Of a DNA stretch of 64,000 nt, positions 16,048 through 24,122 are shown piece by piece. Under the pieces are notes generated by a model. That model searched no databases, was not told where the DNA came from, and saw only the letters and a list, made by a program, of their open reading frames with translations. The stretch is from Rhizobium sp. FY34 (lineage in GTDB: Bacteria; Pseudomonadota; Alphaproteobacteria; Rhizobiales; Rhizobiaceae). How positions within the stretch are numbered: the stretch's first letter is position 1; the number at the start of each line of letters is the position of its first letter. Position numbers and translations under genes: made by a program. The stretch spans positions 365,010 through 429,009 of the forward strand of contig NZ_STFZ01000034.1 in NCBI RefSeq assembly GCF_005222845.1, given 5' to 3'.

Positions 16048-16989
16048 TTAACGGAAGAGCGACAGGATGTTCTGCGAGTCGCTGTTGGCGATCGAGAGAG
16101 CCTGAATGCCCAGCTGCTGCTGCGTCTGCAGAGCCTTGAGGCGGGTCGATTCTTCGTTCATGTCGGCATCCACGAGCTTGCCAATGCCGGTGTCGATGGA
16201 GTCCATCAGGTCGGCAACGAACTTGTCCTGGAGGTCGATACGGCTGTTGAGAGCACCAACGTCTGCGGCAGCGTCAGTCATCTTCTGCAGTACGGCATCA
16301 ACGCCAGACAGAGCGTCTGCGAGCTGGCCGGTCGTCATCGTTTCGATGTCAAGTTCCAGCAAGGAGGAACCAACCGAAACCGTTGCGCCGGTAGCCGATT
16401 CGAAGGTCATTTCGGTCGACAGCATTGCCGTACCCGTCGTGGCGTAGCTGCCGGTGCTGGTTACTTCGATCAGCGAGGAATTGGTTGTGTTGTATTCCAG
16501 CGTCGTCAGGCTGACATTGCCTTCGGAGTCGCGGTTGAACGAACCAACGATAGCCTGCGTGCCGGCAGCGTCTGTGTCGGAATGATAGACCCAGTTTTCG
16601 CCGGAGAAGGAAGCGGACTTGGAGATCGAAACGAGCTGATCCTGAAGCTGGTCGATTTCCTTCTGTACCTTGGCCTTGTCGACGCCCGGTTCCGAAGCGG
16701 CAGTGATCTTCGCCTTGATTTCATCGACGACATCGATCGATGCTTCCAGAGCGGTGTAGGCAACGTCGGTGGTGGCAGCGCCGAGGCCGAGAGCGTCCTG
16801 AACAGTGCCGAGTGCCTTGTTGTCGGAGCGCATGGTCGTGGAGATCGACCAGTAAGCTGCGTTATCGGCAGCAGACTCGACCTTGTAGCCAGACGAAATG
16901 CGGCTCTGGGTCGTTTCCATGTCGCTGCTGATCGAGCGCAGCGTAGAGAGAGCGGCGGTTGCAGCGTTGTTGGTCAGAATGCTGGTCAT
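16048..16989 (-). CDS. fla: Flagellin (third copy)
   Basis: Filament subunit, 313 residues, ATG at 16989 (MTSILTNNAATAALSTLRSI). Both conserved ends are intact (SSGYKVESAADNAAYWSIST; LQTQQQLGIQALSIANSDSQ). It differs from copy 2 mainly in the segment around residues 200-250 (MTFESATGATVSVGSSLLEL). It is the copy nearest to the glycosyltransferase gene cluster, from which it is separated by a divergent 310-nt region. It has a strong UUCG terminator and the shared structured leader. Confidence 0.95.
   Translation of the reverse strand: MTSILTNNAATAALSTLRSISSDMETTQSRISSGYKVESAADNAAYWSISTTMRSDNKALGTVQDALGLGAATTDVAYTALEASIDVVDEIKAKITAASEPGVDKAKVQKEIDQLQDQLVSISKSASFSGENWVYHSDTDAAGTQAIVGSFNRDSEGNVSLTTLEYNTTNSSLIEVTSTGSYATTGTAMLSTEMTFESATGATVSVGSSLLELDIETMTTGQLADALSGVDAVLQKMTDAAADVGALNSRIDLQDKFVADLMDSIDTGIGKLVDADMNEESTRLKALQTQQQLGIQALSIANSDSQNILSLFR
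16499..16665. repeat. Exact 167-bp repeat shared by flagellin copies 2 and 3 (copy B)
   Basis: Identical to 15226-15392 in the same orientation, 1273 bases away. See that entry for the content and meaning. Confidence 0.9.
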
Positions 16990-17299
16990 AGTAGATTAGT
17001 CCCTTGTTGACTTGATACTGTTGGGGGACATACCGGGCTTAGTACCGGTGATGACGTCTGGCTTCATGCCCACTCGGTTCCGGATCTTCTGGAAAACCAA
17101 ACCCGTCATATGAGGATTACAATCGCAGAGATTGATTGCAGATTCCTTAAACAGGACTAGACAATCCGATAAAAATGTACGGTGATTCGTAAACGATTCG
17201 TTTCACACCGGTTTCGGACAAGCTCCGCGCGTTAACAATCACGGCAGTGCGCGGACTTCAGGTTGGCGCCATCCAGTGGTTGTGACCAGGAGCCGAACT
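16990..17299. other. Divergent region between flagellin copy 3 and the glycosylation cluster
   Basis: This 310-nt region holds the flagellin leader (to about 17048), an AT-rich stretch at 17105-17200 (CTTAAACAGG, CGATAAAAATG) that must contain promoters for one or both directions, and the Shine-Dalgarno AGGAG (17288-17292) of the plus-strand gene. No ORF, tRNA or shared flagellar 9-mer was seen. The divergent layout would allow co-regulation of filament and modification genes. Confidence 0.5.
17000..17048 (-). promoter_or_regulatory. Structured flagellin leader (copy 3)
   Basis: In mRNA sense: ACCGG, 8 nt, CCGGU (5-bp stem), then UGUCCC, which can pair through GUCCC with GGGAC of the Shine-Dalgarno region (AAGGGA, 10 nt before AUG). 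The U-A pair here is a U-G pair in copies 1 and 2, a small sign of compensatory change. Confidence 0.45.
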
Positions 17300-19225
17300 T
17301 TGACCCCGCAGACCTTGTTTTCGAATGCCTCCAAGAGCTTTCAACGGGGCAAGTACACGGATGCTTTGGCTTCCCTCAACAAATTGCTGGACGTTTCGCG
17401 GGACGTCAAAACCTACATGCTCTTGGCTAAGACCTTGAAAGCGCTGAAAATGCCGGAAGAGGCTGCCCGAACGCTTGTCATGGCGGCAGAATTGGGTGGC
17501 TCTCGCTCCGAAGATTTTTACGCCGAGGCGATGAGGCTGTATTACGAGAACGGCAATGAGGATCTCGCCTTGAGCCTTGGCCGGCCGCTCTTGGAAAGAG
17601 CCCGCAAGGACGCCGATGTCGCCTTCATCATTACCAAGCTGTTCATGAAGCGCGGCCTGAAAGACATGGTGCGGGTGTTCCTGCCGGTTCTGTCGACCAG
17701 TACCGATGTGCAACACAATGGCCTAGCCTTGCAACTTCTGACGGGTGCGCCCGAAAATGCGCAGGATCGTGAAACCGTTGCCAACCTTTGGCAACGGTTG
17801 CCGCGCAGCTACATCATCATGCTGGCGCATCTTGTATTCCGGCGCGAGGTCAATGATTTCGAAGAAATGGAGCGCCTGCAGCCGCAACTGGACCGTATGC
17901 TGGACAGGAATTCAGAACAGGTTCTGCGGGCTGAATCCCCCTTCTACAACCTGCACTGGTTGGCCGACGAGCGACTGAACAAGATCGCCGGCTACAATCC
18001 GGGATCTTTCCCCAAGACGCATGCAGCCGAGCGACTGACCATGCCGCACACATGGGGAGACAAGATCCGCATCGGCTACCTGTCTTCCGACCTCTGGAAG
18101 GACCATGCGACGATGAAACTGCTCGGTGCCGTGCTGGAATTGCACGACCGCAGCAAGTTCGATATCACGCTGTTTTGCCATACCAAGGACAGCCACTTGC
18201 AGAAGGGCGATTTCGACCGCTCCGTCTGGGGCAAGGTCGTGCCTGTGCGCGATATGAGCGACGAGCAGGCCGCCCAGACCATTCGCGACCATCAGATCGA
18301 CATTCTCGTCGAAATGAAGGGGCATACGATGGGCAGCCGCGCCAAGATCCTCAACCACAAGGCGGCACCCGTCCAGATCGCCTGGCTCGGCTTTCCCGGC
18401 ACCACCTCGAATGTCGATCTCGACTATGTCATTGGCGACCATTACGTGCTGCCGGACCATTCCAAGCCGCATTACTGGGAAAAATTCTGCCGTATGCCGG
18501 AATGCTACCAGCCGAATGACCCGTTTGACCGGCCGCGCCGCAACCTGTTTACCCGAGCCGATGCCAACCTGCCGGAAGACGCCTTCGTCTTCGGCTCATT
18601 CAATGCCACGCGCAAGATTTCACTCAGCAATATCGACCTCTGGGCCCGGATCCTCAATGCGACACCGGACAGCATCTTGTGGCTGATGTGCAAGACCAAT
18701 GACGCGCGCGACAATATCCTCAACCGCCTGAAGAAGGACGGCATCGACCCCAAACGTATCGTCTTTACCAAGTTCGTGACCTATGAGGAGCATCTGGCGC
18801 GCCTGACGCTGGCCGATGTCGGTCTCGATACATTCCCGGTCAACGGTCACACCACGACATCGGAACAGCTCTGGGCGGGCCTGCCCGTTTTGACGATGAA
18901 GGGCACGCATTTTGCCTCGCGCGTCTCGGAAAGCCTGCTGCGCGCCATCGATCTGCCGGAAATGATCGCTGAGGACGAGGAGGATTACTTCCAGCGTGCC
19001 GTCGATCTTTACCAGAACAGAGACAAGGTGAAGACCTATCAGGCGAAGCTGGAGCAAAACCGGCTGGTGAAGCCGCTCTTCGATGCCGAACGCTTCTGCC
19101 GTCATCTGGAGAGCGGTTATCAAATGATGGCGGAGCGCGCACGCAAGGGGCTTTCCCCCAACCATATCGATGTGCCGGCGCTGCCCCCCCGTTCAGAACC
19201 TTTCCTTGTGGAAACCAATCCATAG
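17300..19225 (+). CDS. TPR / O-GlcNAc-transferase-like (GT41, SPINDLY-type) glycosyltransferase
   Basis: Predicted cytoplasmic enzyme that transfers a sugar to Ser/Thr of proteins. The N-terminal ~220 residues are helical TPR-like repeats (FSNASKSFQRGKYTDALASL; LAKTLKALKMPEEAARTLVM). The C-terminal ~420 residues match the GT41 catalytic region: KIRIGYLSSDLWKDHATMKL, HKAAPVQIAWLGFPGTTSNV, DYVIGDHYVLPDHSKPHYWE, and the donor-site GLDTFPVNGHTTTSEQLWAG. I chose the TTG at 17300 (AGGAG seven bases upstream, product MTPQTLFSN); a GTG at 17276 would add eight residues. Beside three flagellin genes, flagellin is the likely acceptor, by inference. It heads the seven-gene plus-strand cluster. Confidence 0.85.
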   Translation: MTPQTLFSNASKSFQRGKYTDALASLNKLLDVSRDVKTYMLLAKTLKALKMPEEAARTLVMAAELGGSRSEDFYAEAMRLYYENGNEDLALSLGRPLLERARKDADVAFIITKLFMKRGLKDMVRVFLPVLSTSTDVQHNGLALQLLTGAPENAQDRETVANLWQRLPRSYIIMLAHLVFRREVNDFEEMERLQPQLDRMLDRNSEQVLRAESPFYNLHWLADERLNKIAGYNPGSFPKTHAAERLTMPHTWGDKIRIGYLSSDLWKDHATMKLLGAVLELHDRSKFDITLFCHTKDSHLQKGDFDRSVWGKVVPVRDMSDEQAAQTIRDHQIDILVEMKGHTMGSRAKILNHKAAPVQIAWLGFPGTTSNVDLDYVIGDHYVLPDHSKPHYWEKFCRMPECYQPNDPFDRPRRNLFTRADANLPEDAFVFGSFNATRKISLSNIDLWARILNATPDSILWLMCKTNDARDNILNRLKKDGIDPKRIVFTKFVTYEEHLARLTLADVGLDTFPVNGHTTTSEQLWAGLPVLTMKGTHFASRVSESLLRAIDLPEMIAEDEEDYFQRAVDLYQNRDKVKTYQAKLEQNRLVKPLFDAERFCRHLESGYQMMAERARKGLSPNHIDVPALPPRSEPFLVETNP

Positions 19226-19282
19226 GCACTATCAGCCTTGGCACCAATTGAGAGCCGGGCGTCCGGCACGGGAGGCTTGCAG

Positions 19283-20362
19283 ATGAGTGATCCGGCAAAC
19301 GACAAGGCCAATCCCTATTCGAACCTGCCGGCGCGGGCGATCTGGCGAAAGGCGGTGGCGGAAACGCATCCGCTGCAGCAGGAAAACCTCTATGTCAAGA
19401 AGTTCCCGATGGCGCCGGAGGCCCGTATCAGCACGGCCGGCAGCTGCTTTGCCCAGCATATCGCCAAGACCCTGAAGCGCAGCGGTTTCAACTTCCAGGA
19501 TTTCGAACCAGCACCGCCGCTGTTTCCCGCAGCGCTTGCCCAGAGCTACAATTACGGCGTCTATTCCGCCCGCTTCTGCAATATCTATACGGCCCGCCAG
19601 CTGCACCAGACGGTGGAACGGGCGATGGGCGGCTTTGTGCCGCGCGAGGAGCCGTGGATCAGGGCCGGCGGGTTTGCCGATCCCTTCCGGCCGCTTCTCG
19701 AGCCGGAGCCTTTCGAAAGCGTGGCGGAACTGGAGCGGGCGCGCCAGTCGCATCTGTCGGCTGTGCGCCAGATGCTCCACCAGACGGATGTGTTCATCTT
19801 TACCCTCGGCCTGACGGAAGCTTGGCATTCAAAGGCCGATGGCGCGGTCTTTCCGCTATGCCCCGGAACGGTTGCCGGGCGCTTTATCGAGGAAGACTAT
19901 GCCTTCAAGAACTTCAATTATTTCGAGATTTTCGAGGACCTGGTCGCAGTCATGGGCAAGATGCGCGAGCTCAATCCGGGCATGCGCTTCATCTTTACGG
20001 TCTCGCCCGTGCCGCTGACGGCGACCAAGACCGACAATCATGTTCTGGCCGCCACGCTCTATTCGAAATCGGTTCTGCGGGCGGTTGCCGGGCATCTGGC
20101 AGCCGAGCTCGACTTCGTCGACTACTTCCCCTCCTACGAGATCATCGCCGCCCCTTCGATGCGCGGCCTGTTCTACGACCACAACCAGCGCACCGTGAAT
20201 GCCGCCGGCGTTGACTATGTCATGTCGCATTTTCTGCGCCAGCATGCGGGCGAAGCGCCGACAGACAGTTCGGCACCGACAATGACGAAGCAACAGCTGC
20301 TCGGCGACCTGGAGGCCCAGTGCGAAGAGATGATGCAGGCGCAGGACCTTGGCTATGCTTGA
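19283..20362 (+). CDS. GSCFA family protein (SGNH-hydrolase-like)
   Basis: 359 residues from the ATG at 19283, which follows GGGAGG by about 7 nt; the in-frame TTG at 19238 is less likely. The family-defining motif is clear: ARISTAGSCFAQHIAKTLKR (Gly-Ser-Cys-Phe-Ala at residues 53-57), then FIFTLGLTEAWHSKADGAVF and FIFTVSPVPLTATKTDNHVL, ending with a DHNQRTVNAAGVDYV stretch. GSCFA proteins are related to GDSL/SGNH esterases, and several sit in polysaccharide clusters, so an O-acyl transfer or esterase role on a glycan is plausible but unproven. No signal peptide. It overlaps the next gene by 8 nt. Confidence 0.85.
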   Translation: MSDPANDKANPYSNLPARAIWRKAVAETHPLQQENLYVKKFPMAPEARISTAGSCFAQHIAKTLKRSGFNFQDFEPAPPLFPAALAQSYNYGVYSARFCNIYTARQLHQTVERAMGGFVPREEPWIRAGGFADPFRPLLEPEPFESVAELERARQSHLSAVRQMLHQTDVFIFTLGLTEAWHSKADGAVFPLCPGTVAGRFIEEDYAFKNFNYFEIFEDLVAVMGKMRELNPGMRFIFTVSPVPLTATKTDNHVLAATLYSKSVLRAVAGHLAAELDFVDYFPSYEIIAAPSMRGLFYDHNQRTVNAAGVDYVMSHFLRQHAGEAPTDSSAPTMTKQQLLGDLEAQCEEMMQAQDLGYA

Positions 20363-21083
20363 GATTATCGGCGATTCCCACATCCTGGCCCTGCGCGACG
20401 CCGGTATAGAGGCGGGCAATGGTGCCATGCGCAGCAAGCATGGGCAGATCCGGATTGCGCAACTGGGCCACGGCTACAACTTCCTGGAACCGTTCTTCTC
20501 CTTCGACGGCAAAAATGTCGCCTTCACGCAAGGTCCCGCGAAAAGCACCTTCGAAAGGCTCAACAAGGATCAAGCACCGGTCATCCAGCCCAATGATGCG
20601 CGCCGTTTCGTCTTCATGTTCGGCCTTTATCCCAGCTTCGGCTTCAACGTCGATCACTGGAAGCGGCATACGGCAGCATCCTGGGATGCGGATCGCCAAT
20701 TCGTCACGCAGAGCGCCTTCAACGCCATCATCGACGAGACCGTGAAACAGCCCCTGGCCTTCTTCCGCACACTTGCGGATATGAAGGTCCGCTTCTCGGT
20801 TGCCTCCTGCTGCCCGGTGCCGGCAAGCTACCACAGGCTGACGGGAGCCAAGACCTTTGTCGACCGCGAGATCCCCCTCATCTACAACCGCTTTCGCGAC
20901 CATGTTGCTGGCCGGCTGGAAAAGATGGGCATCCCATGCCATCTGCCGCCGCCAGAAGTCTATGACGAGAATGGCGCCATGCTGGACAGCTTTGCCAAGT
21001 CACCCGGAGATTATCATGCCAATCCCGCCTATGGCCGGCTGATGCTGTCGAAGATCCTGGCTGAGACAGATGCTTTCACCTGA
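20355..21083 (+). CDS. SGNH/GDSL-like protein of unknown substrate
   Basis: 242 residues from the ATG at 20355, overlapping the GSCFA stop by 8 nt. It opens MLEIIGDSHILALRDAGIEA, where GDSH is the block I of SGNH hydrolases, and ends with PGDYHANPAYGRLMLSKILA, which fits the Asp-x-x-His block V. The middle (FVFMFGLYPSFGFNVDHWKR, VRFSVASCCPVPASYHRLTG) has no motif I can name. The overlap and shared fold type suggest that it works with the GSCFA protein, perhaps as a two-enzyme acyl or phospho-ester modification step. Function unknown. Confidence 0.7.
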   Translation: MLEIIGDSHILALRDAGIEAGNGAMRSKHGQIRIAQLGHGYNFLEPFFSFDGKNVAFTQGPAKSTFERLNKDQAPVIQPNDARRFVFMFGLYPSFGFNVDHWKRHTAASWDADRQFVTQSAFNAIIDETVKQPLAFFRTLADMKVRFSVASCCPVPASYHRLTGAKTFVDREIPLIYNRFRDHVAGRLEKMGIPCHLPPPEVYDENGAMLDSFAKSPGDYHANPAYGRLMLSKILAETDAFT

Positions 21084-21221
21084 GCTTTGCTTGGGCAACA
21101 ACGAAGGCGTGTGGATCTACCGCCAGCCTGGGGAAAGCTTGCACCGATAGGTTAAGCTAACAAAACTGGGGCGCATTCTGGATAAAGCCCTGCCGCACGC
21201 ACAAAAATACAAGGGATGTTC

Positions 21222-22751
21222 ATGCCTGAGATCGAGCCGACACCACAGACGATCGCACTTTCCGATCTTGCGGCTCAGGTATCTTCGGTCCGCGCAGAAC
21301 TCGGCACGCTGAACGAGCGGATCGAGGTACAGGGCGCCATACAGCTGGAGATCGCCAAGCTTCTGCAATCCTTTCACATGCAGCACAGGGCCCTGCCCGA
21401 GCAGATCACCGAGATCGTCCGTGCCGGGCTCGAAACCCATGCCAAGGATCTCGCCCCGCTGACCAATGATGCGGTCTCCAAGCTCGAGGCCCGTTTCAAC
21501 CAGATCAACGCCCAGTTCCACACGCTGAAACAGGTGAGTAACCTGACTTTGCGGGAGCTTCGCCCGCGCACCGACAAGATCCGCTGCGTCTTCATCGTCC
21601 AGTCGATTCCGATGTGGGATGCGCTTGTCGATGTCTACTGGGCCATGGTCGCGGATGACCGCTTCCATCCCATGGTCGTGTCCATCAATCACAGCCATCT
21701 GGGACGCGCCGAGTTTGCCGGCGAGGAGGATGTGCACAAGGGCCTGACCGAGCAGGGCATTGCGCATCTGCGCATGAACGTGTCACCGATTGAGGCGCTG
21801 GACATCCTGCGCAGCCTGACGCCGGATATCGTCTTTCGCCAGCAGCAATGGGATGGTCCCGTACCGCCTGGCCTTCGCACGCCGGAAATCACCTTCGCGC
21901 GGATCTGCGTCGTGCCCTATGGCATGGGCGTGCTTGCCAATCCCAATGCGACGGACGCTTCAGACGAGGCTTACGATAACAATTACGACCAGACATATCA
22001 CCGCATGGCCTGGCGGGTGTTCTGCGAGACGGAAATCACCCGGTCCTACTACCGGTCCTTCAGCCATTCTGATCCCGACAAATTCATCCTCAGCGGCTAT
22101 TCGAAACTAGACAAGCTTTTGGAATCCAAGGGCAAAGGTGTCTGGCCGATTGCCGAGCCGAATGGCCGGAGCTTTCGCATCATCTGGGCGCCGCATCATT
22201 CGCTGGCCATCCATGGCGCCGGCTTTGGCGTCTTCCACAAAATCTACAAGCAGATGTTGGAATGGGCGCGCCGCGCCAAGGATATCCAGTTCGTCTACAA
22301 GCCCCACCCTGCCCTTTCCTTTTCCGCGCCGCGCTCGGGCGTGATCACCAATCCAGATTACGCAGGCTTTCTGCAAACCTGGGCAGCCCTGCCCAATTGC
22401 GCGGTCTGCGAAGGCAGCTATGGCGAACTTTTCGACGCATCCGACATGATGCTGACGGATGGCGTGTCGTTTCTGACCGAATACCATCTTTTCAAAAAGC
22501 CTCTGGTCTTCATCGATTCAGGGGTTCATGCTCGCTTCAACGAACTGGGCCGACTGGCCGAGCGGGCCGCCCATCGGGTGGAAACGTTCGAAGACATGCG
22601 CAAGGCCGCCCTCGGATACAAGGACGGCAAGGCCTGGCCACTGGAACAGGAACGCCAGGATTTGCTGGATATCCTGATGCCGCGCCAGGAGCCGGCCGCA
22701 CGCATCATCCTGGATTCCATTGCAGACGGCATTTACTCATCGAGGTCCTGA
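21222..22751 (+). CDS. CDP-glycerol glycerophosphotransferase-like (TagB/TagF-type) protein
   Basis: 509 residues from the ATG at 21222 (AAGGG six bases upstream; a second ATG lies at 21216). The N-terminal 110 residues form a coiled coil (LAAQVSSVRAELGTLNERIE). The rest resembles the GT-B polyol-phosphate transferases of teichoic-acid type: KIRCVFIVQSIPMWDALVDV, FRIIWAPHHSLAIHGAGFGV, IQFVYKPHPALSFSAPRSGV and MMLTDGVSFLTEYHLFKKPL, where the two His motifs and TDGVSF match the active-site pattern. In a Gram-negative such enzymes add glycerol-phosphate or similar groups to glycans. With the HAD and nucleotidyltransferase genes downstream it suggests a CDP-activated donor made locally. Confidence 0.75.
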   Translation: MPEIEPTPQTIALSDLAAQVSSVRAELGTLNERIEVQGAIQLEIAKLLQSFHMQHRALPEQITEIVRAGLETHAKDLAPLTNDAVSKLEARFNQINAQFHTLKQVSNLTLRELRPRTDKIRCVFIVQSIPMWDALVDVYWAMVADDRFHPMVVSINHSHLGRAEFAGEEDVHKGLTEQGIAHLRMNVSPIEALDILRSLTPDIVFRQQQWDGPVPPGLRTPEITFARICVVPYGMGVLANPNATDASDEAYDNNYDQTYHRMAWRVFCETEITRSYYRSFSHSDPDKFILSGYSKLDKLLESKGKGVWPIAEPNGRSFRIIWAPHHSLAIHGAGFGVFHKIYKQMLEWARRAKDIQFVYKPHPALSFSAPRSGVITNPDYAGFLQTWAALPNCAVCEGSYGELFDASDMMLTDGVSFLTEYHLFKKPLVFIDSGVHARFNELGRLAERAAHRVETFEDMRKAALGYKDGKAWPLEQERQDLLDILMPRQEPAARIILDSIADGIYSSRS

Positions 22752-22752
22752 T

Positions 22753-23427
22753 ATGTATCGCGCAGAGACGCGTGCTTTGGCACATAGCTTCGAACAATCG
22801 CCCGGTGGCGTGGCAGGGCACAAGCGGCCGACAGCCTTCGCCTTCGATCTGGACGGAACGATCACACGGGCGGAGCTTCTGCCGATGATCGCATCCGAGC
22901 TGGGGCTAGAACCGGAAATGCGGCTTCTGACCGAGCTGACCATGGCCGGCATGATCCCCTTCGAGGATTCCTTCCGGCTGCGCTTTGCCATCCTGCGCAC
23001 GGCTGGCCTGGAGCGCATCCGCTCGGTCGTGGCCGAAGTCGAATTCGATCCCGATATCGAGGAATTCATCCGGCAGAACCGCGATCGCTGCTTTGTCGTT
23101 ACCGGCAATCTCGACCTCTGGGTCCAGCCCTTGCAGGAACGTCTCGGCTGCCGCTTCTTCACCTCGACGGCAATGACCGATGCCAATGGCCACATTACCG
23201 GCCTTGATACGGTGATGCGCAAGAATGTCGCGGCACTGGAATTGAAGGAACACTTCGATCGGTTGGTCGCCATCGGCGATGGCTTCAACGACGTGCCCAT
23301 GTTCGATGTCGCCGATATCGGTGTCGCCTTCTACGGCATCCACAGCGCGCCAGATGCGCTCGTCTCCGTTTCCAATTACGTGGCTCTCGACGGGAAATCG
23401 CTATGCCGACTGTTAAACACGCTGTAA
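22753..23427 (+). CDS. HAD-IB family phosphatase (SerB-like)
   Basis: 224 residues from the ATG at 22753 (GAGG nine bases upstream, one base after the previous stop); the TTG-type start at 22720 is less likely. HAD motif I is FDLDGTITRAELLPMIASEL (nucleophile Asp32), motif II is in RCFVVTGNLDLWVQPL, and motif III/IV reads LVAIGDGFNDVPMFDVADIG. Relatives dephosphorylate small phospho-metabolites such as phosphoserine. It overlaps the nucleotidyltransferase gene by 25 nt, so the two products may act in sequence on one substrate. The substrate cannot be read from sequence. Confidence 0.85.
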   Translation: MYRAETRALAHSFEQSPGGVAGHKRPTAFAFDLDGTITRAELLPMIASELGLEPEMRLLTELTMAGMIPFEDSFRLRFAILRTAGLERIRSVVAEVEFDPDIEEFIRQNRDRCFVVTGNLDLWVQPLQERLGCRFFTSTAMTDANGHITGLDTVMRKNVAALELKEHFDRLVAIGDGFNDVPMFDVADIGVAFYGIHSAPDALVSVSNYVALDGKSLCRLLNTL

Positions 23428-24068
23428 TCGCCGCTGCCGGGCTCGGCTCGCGGCTGGGACAGGGCAAGCCGAAATGCCTCGTCGAGGTCGAAGGCGTCAA
23501 GATCCTCAAGCACCTGCTGGCCCAGCTGGGCGATGTGGAGGATGTGCGCGTCATCGTTGGCTTTGAGGAAAAGGCCGTCATCTCCGAACTGAAGCAGCTC
23601 GGCCGCGACGTGATCGTCGTGCGCAACCCGAATTTCCGCTCGACCACCACGCTGCACAGCTACACGCTGGGATGCCAGCACATGAGCGGCGATTGCCTGT
23701 TCATGGATGGTGACCTCTTGCTGGAACCCTCCAGCTTCCAGCGCTTCCTTGCCTCCTGCGAACCGGACAGCCCGAAACTGGCCATCACTCGCACGAAAAC
23801 CAAGGATGCGGTCTTTTCCATCATGGACGGTGACCGGATCATCGGCTTCAGGCGCGATGAACCAACGGAATTTGAATGGTCCAATATCGCCTGGCTTCCG
23901 GTGCGCACCTTCGACACGATCGGCAATACACCGGTCTATGAGCATCTGAAAGCCTTCCTGCCGATCGCCTCCCACGAGATCGTCTCCTATGAGATCGATA
24001 CCGCCGAGGACATGCGCCTGGCTCTCAGCCATACGGAACTGTTTGGCCTCAAGGCACTGGCGTCCTGA
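23403..24068 (+). CDS. Nucleotidyltransferase of the MobA/LicC type
   Basis: 221 residues, ATG at 23403. The N-terminus has the pyrophosphorylase signature AVIAAAGLGSRLGQGKPKCL (GLGSRL at 13-18, PK at 23-24), followed by the metal-binding acidic pair in GDCLFMDGDLLLEPSSF and a late EIDTAEDMRLAL. Size and motifs fit enzymes that activate a phosphorylated alcohol or sugar with CTP or another NTP, such as phosphocholine cytidylyltransferase. In context (TagB/F-like transferase, HAD phosphatase) a CDP-linked donor is the simplest reading. The nucleotide and substrate are unproven. Confidence 0.8.
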   Translation: MPTVKHAVIAAAGLGSRLGQGKPKCLVEVEGVKILKHLLAQLGDVEDVRVIVGFEEKAVISELKQLGRDVIVVRNPNFRSTTTLHSYTLGCQHMSGDCLFMDGDLLLEPSSFQRFLASCEPDSPKLAITRTKTKDAVFSIMDGDRIIGFRRDEPTEFEWSNIAWLPVRTFDTIGNTPVYEHLKAFLPIASHEIVSYEIDTAEDMRLALSHTELFGLKALAS

Positions 24069-24122
24069 CACTGTCAGTACCGGTCACCTGCCACACGGAC
24101 ACGATCAAGCCCAGGATACACG

